Of a stretch of DNA of 64,000 bases, positions 1 through 8,633 are shown in pieces; position 1 is the first letter of the stretch, and each line of letters opens with the position of its first letter. Both the position numbers and the translations under genes were made by a program. The DNA is from Rhizobium sullae. GTDB taxonomy: Bacteria; Pseudomonadota; Alphaproteobacteria; Rhizobiales; Rhizobiaceae. The notes beneath the pieces are model-generated. The model worked only from the letters and a program-made list of their open reading frames with translations. It ran no database searches and had not been told where the DNA came from. The DNA lies in NCBI RefSeq assembly GCF_025200715.1, contig NZ_CP104144.1, forward strand, positions 1,426,001-1,490,000. Reading direction: 5' to 3'.

Positions 1-1
1 C

Positions 2-220
2 GGCAAGACCTTCCCCAGCCGCCTGGTGATCGAAAATGGTCCGGGGACGTGCCTCTCCAACGACTCGACTGATGGCCGCAACAAGGAAATGTCCTATCCC
101 TGGCTTCTCGAAGGGCCGGACGGTACGCTGCATCTCGTCTACACCTATCATCGGCGCGCAATCAAATATGTCCGCTTGGCCCCCGGCTGGGACAGTGCCG
201 CCGCACGGAGTTCTTCATGA
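2..220 (+). CDS. Sialidase/BNR-repeat family protein, C-terminal part
   Basis: The gene is cut by the left edge of the window, so only about 72 C-terminal residues are visible. They contain a segment [30 protein letters not shown] in character: an S-Y-P-W stretch followed by [13 protein letters not shown], typical of the last blades of the bacterial sialidase/BNR (Asp-box) beta-propeller family. The stop overlaps the start of the pdxA-like gene (ATGA), so the two are translationally coupled and probably share an operon. By family it could release or bind a glycosidic substrate whose sugar acid feeds the downstream enzymes, but that is inference. The catalytic residues lie outside the window, so activity cannot be judged. 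Confidence 0.6.
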   Translation, partial: GKTFPSRLVIENGPGTCLSNDSTDGRNKEMSYPWLLEGPDGTLHLVYTYHRRAIKYVRLAPGWDSAAARSSS

Positions 221-1179
221 GCAATATCATTGGCATAACCATGGGCGACCCCTGCGGCGTCGGCCCAGAAATCTCAGTCCGCGCGCTTGCTGGCATGTCT
301 CCCGAAGAGCGTGACACGACCCGCATCTACGGCAACCTCTTGACGATCGAGGCGGCCCGAGCGGCTCTCGGCCTCGATGTAGATCTTGCCCCGCATGTCG
401 TGGACCTGCCCATTGACGGCGCGCCGCTGACATGGGGACAGTTGAGCCCCGTCGCCGGCGACGCCGCATTCCGCTTCATCGAGAATGCGGTTCGCGATGC
501 GGAGGCCGGTGTCATCGGCTGCATCGTCACCGCACCGATCAACAAGGAAGCGCTGAATCTTGCAGGCCACCATTATGACGGCCACACCGGCATGCTGCGC
601 AGCCTGACGGGCGCCACGGCGGCGTATATGCTGCTGGCGTCCGAGCGGCTGAAGGTCATTCACGTCTCGACCCATGTGTCGCTGCAGGAGGCGATCCGAC
701 GTGCGACGACCGAGCGGGTGCTTGCCACCATCCGCGCCGGCAATGCGCATCTGAAGCGCATCGGCTATGCCGCACCCAGAATCGCCGTCGCCGGCCTTAA
801 TCCCCATTGTGGCGAGAACGGCCTGTTTGGCACCGAAGACGACGACCAGATCGCGCCGGCGGTACAGGCTGCGCGGGCGGAAGGCATCGACGTTCATGGT
901 CCGATCTCGGCTGACACGGTCTTCTATCGCGCCTATTCCGGCGTTTTCGATCTCGTCGTCGCGCAGTACCACGATCAGGGGCATATCCCGATCAAGCTTG
1001 TTGCCTTCGACACAGCCGTGAACGTCTCGGTGGACCTGCCGATCGATCGCACCTCCGTCGACCACGGCACGGCCTTCGATATCGCCGGGAAGGGTATCGC
1101 CAATCACGGCAACTTGAACTCCGCCATCGCCTACGCCCGCAGGCTTGTGGCGGACGCGGCAAAACGAGAATCACGCTGA
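217..1179 (+). CDS. pdxA2: PdxA2-type 4-phospho-sugar-acid dehydrogenase (4-hydroxythreonine-4-phosphate dehydrogenase family)
   Basis: A full-length 320-residue PdxA-family protein. Three metal-ligand histidines sit where the family needs them, near residues 153 (STHVSL), 197 (NPHCGE) and 252 (YHDQGH), and the phosphate/substrate segment [10 protein letters not shown] is present. True PdxA makes pyridoxal phosphate. The PdxA2 branch oxidatively decarboxylates D-threonate or D-erythronate 4-phosphate to dihydroxyacetone phosphate, working after a DUF1537 kinase. A DUF1537 kinase gene lies 2 kb away on the opposite strand and no other pyridoxine genes are near, which favours the catabolic role. 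The start overlaps the preceding stop by 4 bases and the stop overlaps the next start (TGATG). Substrate stereochemistry cannot be read from sequence. Confidence 0.85.
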   Translation: MSNIIGITMGDPCGVGPEISVRALAGMSPEERDTTRIYGNLLTIEAARAALGLDVDLAPHVVDLPIDGAPLTWGQLSPVAGDAAFRFIENAVRDAEAGVIGCIVTAPINKEALNLAGHHYDGHTGMLRSLTGATAAYMLLASERLKVIHVSTHVSLQEAIRRATTERVLATIRAGNAHLKRIGYAAPRIAVAGLNPHCGENGLFGTEDDDQIAPAVQAARAEGIDVHGPISADTVFYRAYSGVFDLVVAQYHDQGHIPIKLVAFDTAVNVSVDLPIDRTSVDHGTAFDIAGKGIANHGNLNSAIAYARRLVADAAKRESR

Positions 1180-2297
1180 TGACCATTGCTCCCATAACCC
1201 TTCATCAACCTCGCCGCCTGACCGTCGGCGTCGGCGCAATTGCGGAAGTCGGCACCTGGGCCGCTGATGCCCGATCGGTGCTGGTCATCGCGACACCCAT
1301 CACGGCAGGTTTCGTCGACCGCCTGAAGCTCTCCAGTCACGTCACCGTGTTCGACGCCATCCCCGGCGAGCCGGATACGGGGACGCTCGACGCCGCGCGT
1401 GACGTTGCGCGGCACAGCAAGCCGGACCTGATCGTCGGCCTTGGCGGGGGCTCTGTCCTCGATGTCGCCAAGCTTGTGGCGGTGCTGTGGGATGGCGAGC
1501 AGACGCTTGCTGATGTCGCCGGGCCGAACCGCGTCGCCGGTCGCCGCACGCGCCTCGCCCAAGTGGCCACCACGGCTGGAACAGGCTCGGAAGCCGGCAT
1601 TCGCTCACTCATCACCGATCCCGGCAAGGGCAACAAGATCGCGGTGGAGAGCCCGCACATGATCGCCGATTTCGCCGTGCTCGATCCGGAACTGACCTAT
1701 TCCGTGCCGCCTGCCGTGACGGCGGCCACCGGCGTGGATGCCATGGCGCACTGTGTCGAAGCCTTCACCAATCGCCGCGCGCATCCAATGATCGACGACT
1801 TCGCCCGCATGGGCTTCCGCCTCATTGGCAAATATCTGGCACGCGCGGTCAAAGACGGTGCCGATACCCAGGCGCGCCAAGGTCTGATGCTTGCCTCCTA
1901 CTACGGCGGCATATGCCTCGGGCCGGTGAACACCGCGGCCGGCCACGCGATCGCCTATCCGCTTGGTACGCGACTTCGCCTGCCGCATGGCCTGGCGAAT
2001 GCTATCATCTTCCCGCATGTCCTGGCCTTCAACCAGTCGGTCGCAGCGGGCAAGACGGCCGAAGTCGCAGAAGCGCTCGGGCTCGACGCAGGCCTCTCCA
2101 AGGCGCACTTACTCAGCGCCGCCTCCGATTTCTGCAACGGTCTCGGTATCGAGATGTCGCTTGCGGCTCATGGCGCGAAGGCGGACGACCTGCCGCTTTA
2201 CGCCAGCGAAGCGCATGCGATCCGTCGTCTGATGGACAACAATCCGATCGATATGAGTGTCGAGGATGTTCTCGGCGTCTACAGGGCAGCCTTCTAA
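1179..2297 (+). CDS. Iron-containing alcohol dehydrogenase family protein
   Basis: A 372-residue group III (iron-dependent) alcohol dehydrogenase, normal length. The N-terminal half has the NAD(P) motif GLGGGSVLDVAKLVA and the TTAGTGSE loop. The C-terminal half carries the metal ligands: Asp in ATGVDAMAHC, then His in the same segment, His in NTAAGHAIAY and His in LRLPHGLANA. The start ATG shares a base with the stop of the PdxA2 gene, so it is translated in step with it. In this context it could oxidise a four-carbon sugar alcohol or reduce an aldehyde made from the sugar acid; maleylacetate reductases belong to the same fold but no aromatic pathway is near. Family is secure, substrate unknown. 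Confidence 0.85.
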   Translation: MTIAPITLHQPRRLTVGVGAIAEVGTWAADARSVLVIATPITAGFVDRLKLSSHVTVFDAIPGEPDTGTLDAARDVARHSKPDLIVGLGGGSVLDVAKLVAVLWDGEQTLADVAGPNRVAGRRTRLAQVATTAGTGSEAGIRSLITDPGKGNKIAVESPHMIADFAVLDPELTYSVPPAVTAATGVDAMAHCVEAFTNRRAHPMIDDFARMGFRLIGKYLARAVKDGADTQARQGLMLASYYGGICLGPVNTAAGHAIAYPLGTRLRLPHGLANAIIFPHVLAFNQSVAAGKTAEVAEALGLDAGLSKAHLLSAASDFCNGLGIEMSLAAHGAKADDLPLYASEAHAIRRLMDNNPIDMSVEDVLGVYRAAF

Positions 2298-2378
2298 AAC
2301 GCGTCGCCGAACATTGTGCGGCGGGCTGCGCGACATACCTAAAATCGAGACTTGAAGGCGGCGATTCCCTGTCGACCC

Positions 2379-2400
2379 CCCTGCCTGAAGCCAGGGTTTT
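2379..2400 (+). terminator. Weak stem-loop between convergent genes
   Basis: A 5-bp stem (ccctg/caggg) with an 8-base loop is followed by four T. It lies in the 114-base gap between the alcohol dehydrogenase and the 3' end of the GntR gene, where a terminator is expected. The stem is short, so this is only a candidate. Confidence 0.35.
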
Positions 2401-2411
2401 CCAAGGGGAAA

Positions 2412-3113
2412 CTACTTTGTCGCCAGAAAGAGACGTTCGCGGGACCCGGTGAGATGCGCATGCATGAATTGTTTTGCCTTTGCGGCGTCACGCGCGGCGA
2501 TGGCTTCAGCGATCGCCTCGTGTTCGGCAAAAACCCGCATCAGGCCGGCTGCTTCGCGTTTAACCGAGGCGCCGTGGAACTTCATGCCGACGGCGATGTG
2601 ATCCTTGAGCGCTTCCATGGCGGTGTAGAAGTAACTGTTCCCGCCGGCGCGCGCGATCGCGAGATGAAACTGGAAGTCCGCATCTTCTCGGTGGGATTGC
2701 CGGTTAGTGGCGTCCCGCATGAGTTCAAGTGCCTGACAAATGGCAGCGAGGCTTGTAGCGTCGTGACGATCCGCTGCCGCTGCCGCTGCCGCTGGCTCCA
2801 CGGCCAAGCGGAACTCGTAGCAGTTCAGAAGATCGGCGACATTTTCCAACTGTCCGAAACCGAGCGGCTCGCGCATGCCGACGGCGCGAACGAAGCTGCC
2901 GGCACCACGGCGCGAATAGATGAACCCCTGCTCGCGAAGACGTCCAAGGGCTTCCCGAATGATCGGGCGGGAGACCTCGAACTCGATTGCAAGATCGTGT
3001 TCTGTCGGCAGACGTTCGTCGGGCTTATACGCACCGGACTTGATTGCCCGGTGCATGCGCTCGAATACTAGATCGCCAAGACTCCTGCGTGCTGTTCCGC
3101 TCTCCAATCCCAT
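2412..3113 (-). CDS. GntR family (FadR/FCD subgroup) transcriptional regulator
   Basis: 233 residues: an N-terminal winged helix-turn-helix (about residues 12-78, with the signature RLPTEHDLAIEFEVSRPIIR) and a C-terminal all-helical FCD ligand domain (about 95-225) with the expected Asp and His metal ligands in segments such as DADFQFHLAIARA. It begins 3 bases after the stop of the DUF1537 kinase, so the two are co-transcribed and the regulator controls its own operon. It likely represses the kinase and the facing pdxA2/alcohol dehydrogenase genes until a sugar acid binds. A broken paralogue lies at about 7.2-7.8 kb. Near its N-terminus the ligand domain shows an alanine run (EPAAAAAAADRHD) that looks like local codon-repeat expansion. 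Confidence 0.9.
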   Translation of the reverse strand: MGLESGTARRSLGDLVFERMHRAIKSGAYKPDERLPTEHDLAIEFEVSRPIIREALGRLREQGFIYSRRGAGSFVRAVGMREPLGFGQLENVADLLNCYEFRLAVEPAAAAAAADRHDATSLAAICQALELMRDATNRQSHREDADFQFHLAIARAGGNSYFYTAMEALKDHIAVGMKFHGASVKREAAGLMRVFAEHEAIAEAIAARDAAKAKQFMHAHLTGSRERLFLATK

Positions 3114-3116
3114 CTG

Positions 3117-4151
3117 TCATCCCATATTGCGAAGCATTATGCCCGCGATCTCTTTCAACGTATCCGGATGCCCAAATCCTCCGGATTTTGCAATGATGCA
3201 ATGTCCATGGGCGTGAGCCAAGCCCAGGCCGGGCATGCATTCCCCAAGCAGACGGAAACGCGTTATGCCCATTCTTTCGAGTACGGCCTCCGCCGTCGCG
3301 CCGCCGGCAAAGAGCAATGTCGAGGCTTTGTTCGTTAAATCTGGAAACACACTTTCGGCGAGGAAACGCGACACATCATGAGAGCCGACGACGCCCTCTC
3401 CTGGCACGGCCTGGACAAGGGTGATCACACTGCCATCGGACCGGTCTCCTCCCCCGGCAAGGTGGCCGTTGGGCGCGGGCAGGTAGCGAAGGGCGAAAGC
3501 CGCACGAAGCGCATCAATCTGGGCAAGGGTGATCGGATCGCGGGAGCCGATGACAAACAGCGCCTTGCCACTTGGTATCCCAGCAGTCCGCGCGGTTGCA
3601 TTGCCGCTCAGGCGTTCGGCAAGCGCTTCGGCCAAGCCCCGCGCTCCGATCAGAAGATCGAAGCCAGAGCTCTCCGACTGATCGAGCCAGGCATGCATCT
3701 CGCTCTGGCTGGACATATCGGGGATCGTGGCACAAGCAGCGTGGTGTCCGAGCTTTTCGGCAATGGAAATTGGCGTGTCCACCCCGAAGCCTGTCACACA
3801 GCCGTCCTTCACGACGCGCCCGAATGCAGGGATCGCTGGCGCCGCCAGAGCTGCCCGAAAGGACATGGCATCGAGCTCGGCCGCGATATGCCCCTTGAGA
3901 CGCGAGTCTACCTTCTTGAAGAGCCGCGTTCCCGCCGGCAGCGCGGCAAGTGCCATCTCCACTTGCCGCCGCGCGGCCGGAGCGCCGATCTCGCGTGAGC
4001 CTAGATTGATCGACAGGACACCCGGCGCCTCGCAAAGAGCCTTGCCAATGGCTCCGGTCGCCAGAGCCACTTCCACATGCATCCCCCGCGTCGCGAACGG
4101 CGCGGCACTATCCAACGCGCCCGTCAGATCGTCGGCAAGAATCGCCAGCAT
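3117..4151 (-). CDS. Four-carbon acid sugar kinase (DUF1537 family)
   Basis: A DUF1537/Pdx-linked sugar-acid kinase that phosphorylates D-threonate, D-erythronate or similar acids at O4. The N-terminus MLAILADDLTGALDSA is the family's diagnostic start, and the C-terminal nucleotide domain has LLFAGGATAEAVL and AKSGGFG. I place the start at ATG 4151, because the family begins exactly there; a TTG 12 bases upstream is also in frame. At 344 residues it is shorter than the usual 400-430, the shortfall lying in the middle linker and C-terminal domain, so activity is likely but not certain. It is followed after 3 bases by the GntR gene. The product of this kinase would be the substrate of the PdxA2 enzyme. 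Confidence 0.85.
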   Translation of the reverse strand: MLAILADDLTGALDSAAPFATRGMHVEVALATGAIGKALCEAPGVLSINLGSREIGAPAARRQVEMALAALPAGTRLFKKVDSRLKGHIAAELDAMSFRAALAAPAIPAFGRVVKDGCVTGFGVDTPISIAEKLGHHAACATIPDMSSQSEMHAWLDQSESSGFDLLIGARGLAEALAERLSGNATARTAGIPSGKALFVIGSRDPITLAQIDALRAAFALRYLPAPNGHLAGGGDRSDGSVITLVQAVPGEGVVGSHDVSRFLAESVFPDLTNKASTLLFAGGATAEAVLERMGITRFRLLGECMPGLGLAHAHGHCIIAKSGGFGHPDTLKEIAGIMLRNMG

Positions 4152-4177
4152 TGCACATCCCAAATTGTTGTAATCTT

Positions 4178-4206
4178 AATAACGCTATTCTCTGTTGAAA
4201 TGTCAA
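4178..4206 (-). promoter_or_regulatory. Sigma-70-type promoter for the kinase-GntR operon
   Basis: Reading on the minus strand there is a perfect -35 box TTGACA (4206-4201), a 17-base spacer and a -10-like GTTATT (4183-4178), 26 bases ahead of the kinase start. The AT-rich stretch between promoter and start is a likely regulator binding zone, although I could not define a clean palindrome. Confidence 0.55.
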
Positions 4207-4434
4207 TGATATCTGATGCGGCATTACAAATATCCGAGTAGTCGCGAGCGGGAAATCATCCCTTTTTACATCTTCTTCCATGACTTGGTGTCCACCGCTT
4301 TTCAGATCGTGCAAAAACTCTGGGGAAGATTCCAACGGCAAGCGAACTGTAGTATTTTTCCGCATGGCGCATTTATCTGGCTCAGATCGCTCGCAACTAC
4401 TGCTTCTTCCTTGATGATGTCGGGTGATTACTCC

Positions 4435-4450
4435 CCGGCCTGAAGGCCGG
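4435..4450 (-). repeat. IS200/IS605-type right-end hairpin
   Basis: The perfect inverted repeat ccggcc-tgaa-ggccgg lies just beyond the tnpB stop, where IS605-family elements carry the subterminal hairpin of the right end and where the guide (omega) RNA scaffold ends. The 5' flank between the kinase start and here (about 4.21-4.43 kb) holds no recognisable gene. Confidence 0.55.
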
Positions 4451-4465
4451 AGCTTCTGGTCTTGA

Positions 4466-5538
4466 TCAGGCCGCTTGCGCGACCTGACTGCTACCGTCTT
4501 CTTCCTGCTTCCGACCTCCAGCGAGGTTCGATCCACAGGCCATCCCCGGGCCGGCGTTGTGGTCGGCGCAGGCGGCGTGGCCGCATCTGACGCATTCGAA
4601 CCGGTCGCGGTCGATCCGGTTCTTCGGATCGACATGCCCGCACTCGGCGCATCGCTGCGACGTCCGTGCGGGGTTGACGTAGAAGACGGCGCCGCCGCGG
4701 CGGCGCATCTTGTATTCGAACTGCAGACGCGTCGCTCCGGGCGACACGTCGAGGATCGCCCGGTTCAGTCCGGACTTCTGCGCGACGTTGGTGCCCGGCT
4801 CCTCGACGGTCCCCTTGGCCGAGGCGGTCATGTTCTTCAGCTTCAGGTCCTCGAGATAGAGGACGTCGCAGCGACTGACGACGTCGGTCGTCATCTTATG
4901 CTTCGCGTCCCGTCTGCGCCGGACGATCCTGGCCCTGAACCGCCTGAGATCGCGCTGCGCCCGCAGACGGTTCTTCGAACCCCTGCTGCGGCGCGAGACG
5001 CGCCTGGCGAGGTTCGCCTCCCTGCGCTTCTCCTTCTCGGTCATTCTTGGCAGGTCGTAGACCGTGCCGTCGGAGAGCGCGAGCGCGTTGACCACGCCGA
5101 GGAAGGGCCGATGGAGAACCAGCTTCACCCAGCCCGCCTTCGGCAGCAGGATTCCCTTCTCACCGAAGGAGATCTGCTTCGGGTCTGGGAAGCGGAAGGA
5201 TTCGTTCTGGAACTTCCGTCTCGCCTTCGGGTACGCCGCGTGGCCCTTGAAGAAGTTCTTGAACGCCTTGTCGAGGTCGACGGCCGCCTGCTGCAGGCAG
5301 TGGTTCGGAACGTCCTTGAGGAACGGCAGATGGGCCTTCAGGCCCGGCAGTTCCTTGATCTGGTCGAACGAGGACAGGCGGTGCCTGGACGGCATCGCAT
5401 ACGCCATGCTCCGCTGCTCGAGGCAGAGGTTGTAGACGAGGCGGCACAGCCGACGGTCTGGCGGAACAGCCGCGCCTGCCGCGCGTCCGGGTAGATCCTG
5501 TATCGGTAGCCCAGCCGTTCCTTCATCGGAACGACCAT
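4466..5538 (-). pseudogene. tnpB: Degenerate TnpB (IS605 OrfB) RNA-guided nuclease
   Basis: TnpB is the RNA-guided RuvC nuclease of IS200/IS605 elements. The N-terminus (MKERLGYRYRIYPDARQ) is in one frame and the rest, beginning RLVYNLCLEQRSMAYAM, in another; one base is missing near 5440-5450. Further on, WVKLVLHRPF runs straight into LGVVNALALSDGTVYDLP, so about 40 codons have been lost in frame, including the RuvC-I GID motif with its catalytic Asp. The RuvC-II Glu (LYLEDLKLKNM), the zinc ribbon (CAECGH and CVRCGH) and the RuvC-III Asp (ADHNAG) survive. No tnpA lies beside it. Two independent lesions make this a dead, non-autonomous element. Confidence 0.9.
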
Positions 5539-5584
5539 AGGAGGTTCTTCATATGTTCCGCAAGCGCCGGCGGATGCCGGACCT

Positions 5585-5709
5585 CAACCCACGCGAGGCA
5601 AGCCCGTAGAACACCGCGAAGAAGGCGACGACCAGCACGATCACCACGACGATCGGCAGGCGGTTGAGCCGGCGGATACCGGCTTCGGCTTCCTGGTTTG
5701 CAGCGCTGC
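5585..5709 (-). pseudogene. trbI: TrbI (VirB10-like conjugation protein) N-terminal remnant
   Basis: In the minus strand this stretch reads ANQEAEAGIRRLNRLPIVVV followed by a hydrophobic run and FYGLASRGL, which is the cytoplasmic tail and the single transmembrane helix of TrbI, a type IV secretion channel component of rhizobial/agrobacterial plasmid conjugation systems. A stop codon precedes it in frame and family similarity ends at about 5585, next to the left side of the tnpB element, so only about 42 residues remain. No other trb gene is visible. It suggests that this replicon, or a plasmid it merged with, once carried a Trb system. Confidence 0.65.
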
Positions 5710-5724
5710 CTAGCTACAGCTAGC

Positions 5725-7092
5725 CTAAACGTCCGCTCCTTCCGTGGAGCTTCGCGTCGCCAAGATCTTGTCGATGCGCATGCCGTCCATATCGATAACC
5801 TCGAACCGCCATCCGTCGAACTCGAAAACCTCACCGGTTTCCGGGATGTGCTGGAGCTGATGAAGGGCAAAGCCCGCGAGCGTATGGAAATCCGCGTCCG
5901 GTCTGTCACGCAGACCTAGTCTTTCGAAGGCGTCGAAGGCAGGCATCATTGCATCGACGAGTAGCGAGCCGTCCTCGCGAACGACGATGGCCGGTTCCTC
6001 GTCGGACCCCGGCAGTTCCCCGGCGATTGCCTCGAGCAAGTCCGTCTGCGTGACAATCCCCTCCAAGCTGCCATATTCGTCGATGACGATAGCGAGGTGG
6101 ACCGGTGATGCCTTGAAGCTACTGAGCACGCGGACGACCGAGGTTCCTTCATGAAGCACCAGCGGCTGCTTGATGACATTCATCGGCCGGATCTTGCCGC
6201 CGTCCAGAACCTGATCGAGCAGATCCTTCTTGAGAACCATGCCGATCGGCTCGTCGATCGAGCCGCGGGCGACGAGAAGCTGTTCGTGCCGGCACTCCCT
6301 AATTGTCTTCAGGATTTCCGCCTCGCTATCGTCGGCATCGAACCACTCGACATCGAGACGCGGGGTCATGACGTCGGAGATCGGCCTCTCGCCGATATTG
6401 AGCACGCGCTCGACGAGCTGCTGCTGCACCTGGTTGAGAAGGCCCGCCTCCTGACTCTCGGCCACCAGCAGCTTCAGTTCTTGCGGAGAATGGAAGGAGG
6501 ATTCCCCAGTTCCGGCATGAAGACCGAAAGTACGAAGCACCAAGTTGCCCATGCCATTGAGAGCGAATATCGCAGGCTTGAATATGACAAGAAAAAACCC
6601 AAGCGGCCGGACCACGGCCAATGACGTTCCCTCGCTACGCTGTAGAGCGAGGCTCTTCGGCGCCAGTTCGCCGAGGACGATGTGAAGCGCCGTTATGATC
6701 ACGAACGCGATGACGACGGCGATGGCGTGGGAACCCCTCACCATCCATTCGCCGGGCATCCACGTCAACAGCGGCTCGATCAAATGAGCGAGCGCCGGTT
6801 CGCCGACCCAGCCTAGGGCAAGCGACGAGATCGTTATGCCGAGTTGCGTGGCCGCAAGGTTAGAATCGAGATTGTCCACGGCGCGCTGAAGCGCCGAAGC
6901 ATTCATCCGGCCTGCGGCCGCGAGCTCGGTAACCCGGCTGCGTCTGACGGAAACCAATGCGAATTCGGCCGCCACGAAGAAACCGTTGGCACCCACGAGA
7001 AGAAACACGGCAAGAATCCCGACAAAATCAAGAATACTGCCATCCTGGCCCGTCATGAGTTGATCGTCCCTAATTGTTGAAGGAAACGGCAT
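5725..7092 (-). CDS. CNNM/CorC-HlyC family membrane protein (hemolysin family) with CBS pair
   Basis: A 455-residue protein with three parts: a DUF21/CNNM membrane domain (about residues 18-205, with FLLVGANGFFVAAEFALV and three further hydrophobic segments), two CBS domains (about 225-345) and a C-terminal CorC_HlyC domain (about 360-440). The family is linked to magnesium or cobalt efflux and to divalent-cation homeostasis; the hemolysin name is historical. An alternative ATG at 7056 (MTGQDG) would remove 12 residues and is equally possible; neither has a strong ribosome site. It stands alone between the tnpB/trbI scar and the GntR remnant and appears intact. Its stop lies only 16 bases from the trbI fragment. 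Confidence 0.8.
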   Translation of the reverse strand: MPFPSTIRDDQLMTGQDGSILDFVGILAVFLLVGANGFFVAAEFALVSVRRSRVTELAAAGRMNASALQRAVDNLDSNLAATQLGITISSLALGWVGEPALAHLIEPLLTWMPGEWMVRGSHAIAVVIAFVIITALHIVLGELAPKSLALQRSEGTSLAVVRPLGFFLVIFKPAIFALNGMGNLVLRTFGLHAGTGESSFHSPQELKLLVAESQEAGLLNQVQQQLVERVLNIGERPISDVMTPRLDVEWFDADDSEAEILKTIRECRHEQLLVARGSIDEPIGMVLKKDLLDQVLDGGKIRPMNVIKQPLVLHEGTSVVRVLSSFKASPVHLAIVIDEYGSLEGIVTQTDLLEAIAGELPGSDEEPAIVVREDGSLLVDAMMPAFDAFERLGLRDRPDADFHTLAGFALHQLQHIPETGEVFEFDGWRFEVIDMDGMRIDKILATRSSTEGADV

Positions 7093-7226
7093 CGTAGCAT
7101 GCGCAAGCGCAAACGGGCACGCGGCAACAGAGGCTGTATCGCCTTTTCCGAGAGGAAATGCACAATTCCAGCTGCGATCTTCGGAAAGCGGCAGCGGCGG
7201 GGACTCTCTTGCGCGACAGCTGATAT

Positions 7227-7790
7227 CTAAAAGGAGAGGTCGAGAGCCCGGCCCTCGAAAAGACGGTCTCGCGATCCTTCGAGATGGGCTCGCATCAGGT
7301 CCCGGGCATCATCCGCCCGGCCCTCGGCAATCGCCTTGTAGATTTCTTCGCGTTCCTGAAACACTTTCTGGAGGCCTTGCCGGGGGCCGAGAAGCGAGAG
7401 CCCGTGCAAATGCATACCGACCGCGATATGCGGTTTGAGGGCATCCATCGACGCCGTGTAATAGTGATTGTTCGCAGCCTCGGTAACGGCCCGATGAACA
7501 GGGAATCGGCGTCCGTTCGATGCAGCAGGTGGTTTGTCGCCTCGCGAAGATCCGCAAGCGCCGTTGCGATCTTCTCAAGCGCCGAACCGTCGCGGCGCTT
7601 GGCGGCAAAGTAGGCCGCGGCGGGCTCAATCGTCAGGCGGAACTCGTAGCAGCGCTGAATGTCAGCGATCGTCTTGACAGGCGAGTAGACCAGTTGCGTC
7701 GCCGGTGAACCGTGAGCGCTGACGAAGGTTCCTGCGCCCTGCCGGGCATAGACCATGCCCTGGTGCAATACCGAAGCGCTGGAGCGTGCC
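7227..7790 (-). pseudogene. GntR/FCD regulator remnant (frameshifted, N-terminus lost)
   Basis: The C-terminal end reads MDALKPHIAVGMHLHGLSLL and ends at 7227 in one frame; the part before it (GMVYARQGAGTFVSAHGS through TNHLLHRTDADSLF) is in another, with the break near 7490. The winged-helix N-terminus is missing: sequence upstream of GMVYARQGAGTF is no longer recognisable. It is clearly related to the intact GntR at 2.4-3.1 kb, sharing the FCD domain pattern CYEFRLTIEPAAAYFAA and IAVGM-HG. Without a DNA-binding domain and with a frameshift it cannot be a functional regulator. It lies head to head with a decayed pdxA, mirroring the intact locus. Confidence 0.85.
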
Positions 7791-7881
7791 GGCCGGACGA
7801 GCGGCATCGATCTGCGCTTCGGCCCTTTGGCATCCGAAGACGGCGCCGTCAGTGCCGTCGATGAAGTGACGCTCGACGGCG

Positions 7882-8633
7882 GCCGGGCACCACTTCGACG
7901 GCCACACCGGCCTGCTTGCGCATCTTCGCCCTTCCCGAGATTGGCAAGGTCAGCCCGGTCACCGGCGACGCTTCCGTTCGCTACATCAGCCGCGCCGTCG
8001 ATCTTGCGATGTCGGGCGATGCGGACGTCATCGTCACCGCGCCGATCAACAAGGAAGCCATGAACCTTTAACGGGTTCGAAAAGCTCTTTCATGCTGCTC
8101 GCCTCGGAACGCCTCAACACGATCCATGTTTCGACGCATGTCTCGCTGCGGGGCGCGCCATAGAGAGCGCGACGGACCGTGTGCTTGCGACGATCGAGGC
8201 CGGCTATAACCACTTTGTCCGCCTTGGCAAGAGACCGCGGATCGCCGTAGCCGGCATCAACCCGCATTGCGGCGAAAACGGCCTGTTCGGTACGGAAGAT
8301 GCGGAGTTCCTCGCGCCGGCCGTCGAGCTCGCTCAGGTCAAGGGCATTGACGTGGTTGGCCCTATTTCGGCCGACACCGTCTTTGCCCGCGCCTATAACG
8401 GCGCCTTCGATCTGGTGATTGCCCAGTATCACGACCAGGGCCACATACCGATCAAGCTCGTTGCCTTCGAAACCGCCGTCAATGTCTCGCTCGGCCTTCC
8501 GATCGACCGCGTCTCCGTCGACCACGGCACGGCCTTCGATGTTGCGGGGACCGGCAAGGCAAATCACGCCAACATGCTTTCGGCGATCGCCTATGCGCGA
8601 CTTATGGCGCGGTCGCCTCGGCGGCTGGCATAG
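7882..8633 (+). pseudogene. PdxA2-like remnant, truncated and rearranged
   Basis: Three pieces of a PdxA-family gene are visible. First comes AGHHFDGHTGLLAHL (7882-7926). Then LPEIGKVSPVTGDASVRYIS through [12 protein letters not shown] (about 7930-8068), which in an intact protein precedes the first piece. Then [20 protein letters not shown] (about 8080-8150), a frameshift with a stop near 8161, and an open C-terminal part with [17 protein letters not shown] and [11 protein letters not shown] running to 8633. The first 75 or so residues are absent. The order of pieces one and two is exchanged relative to the intact gene at 217-1179. The C-terminal 150 codons are uninterrupted but lack the N-terminal half of the active site. 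Confidence 0.85.

Noticed and set aside
274..1107. Long open frame antisense to the PdxA2 gene
   Set aside because: It mirrors the codon pattern of the real gene in high-GC DNA and shows no protein family features; many similar antisense frames across the window were discarded for the same reason.
2762..2803. Run of cgctgc repeats within the GntR gene
   Set aside because: It encodes an alanine stretch in frame; this is a codon repeat within the gene, not a separate repeat element or CRISPR.
4475..5494. Long open frame on the + strand opposite tnpB
   Set aside because: Its residues show no domain pattern, while the minus strand clearly encodes TnpB motifs.
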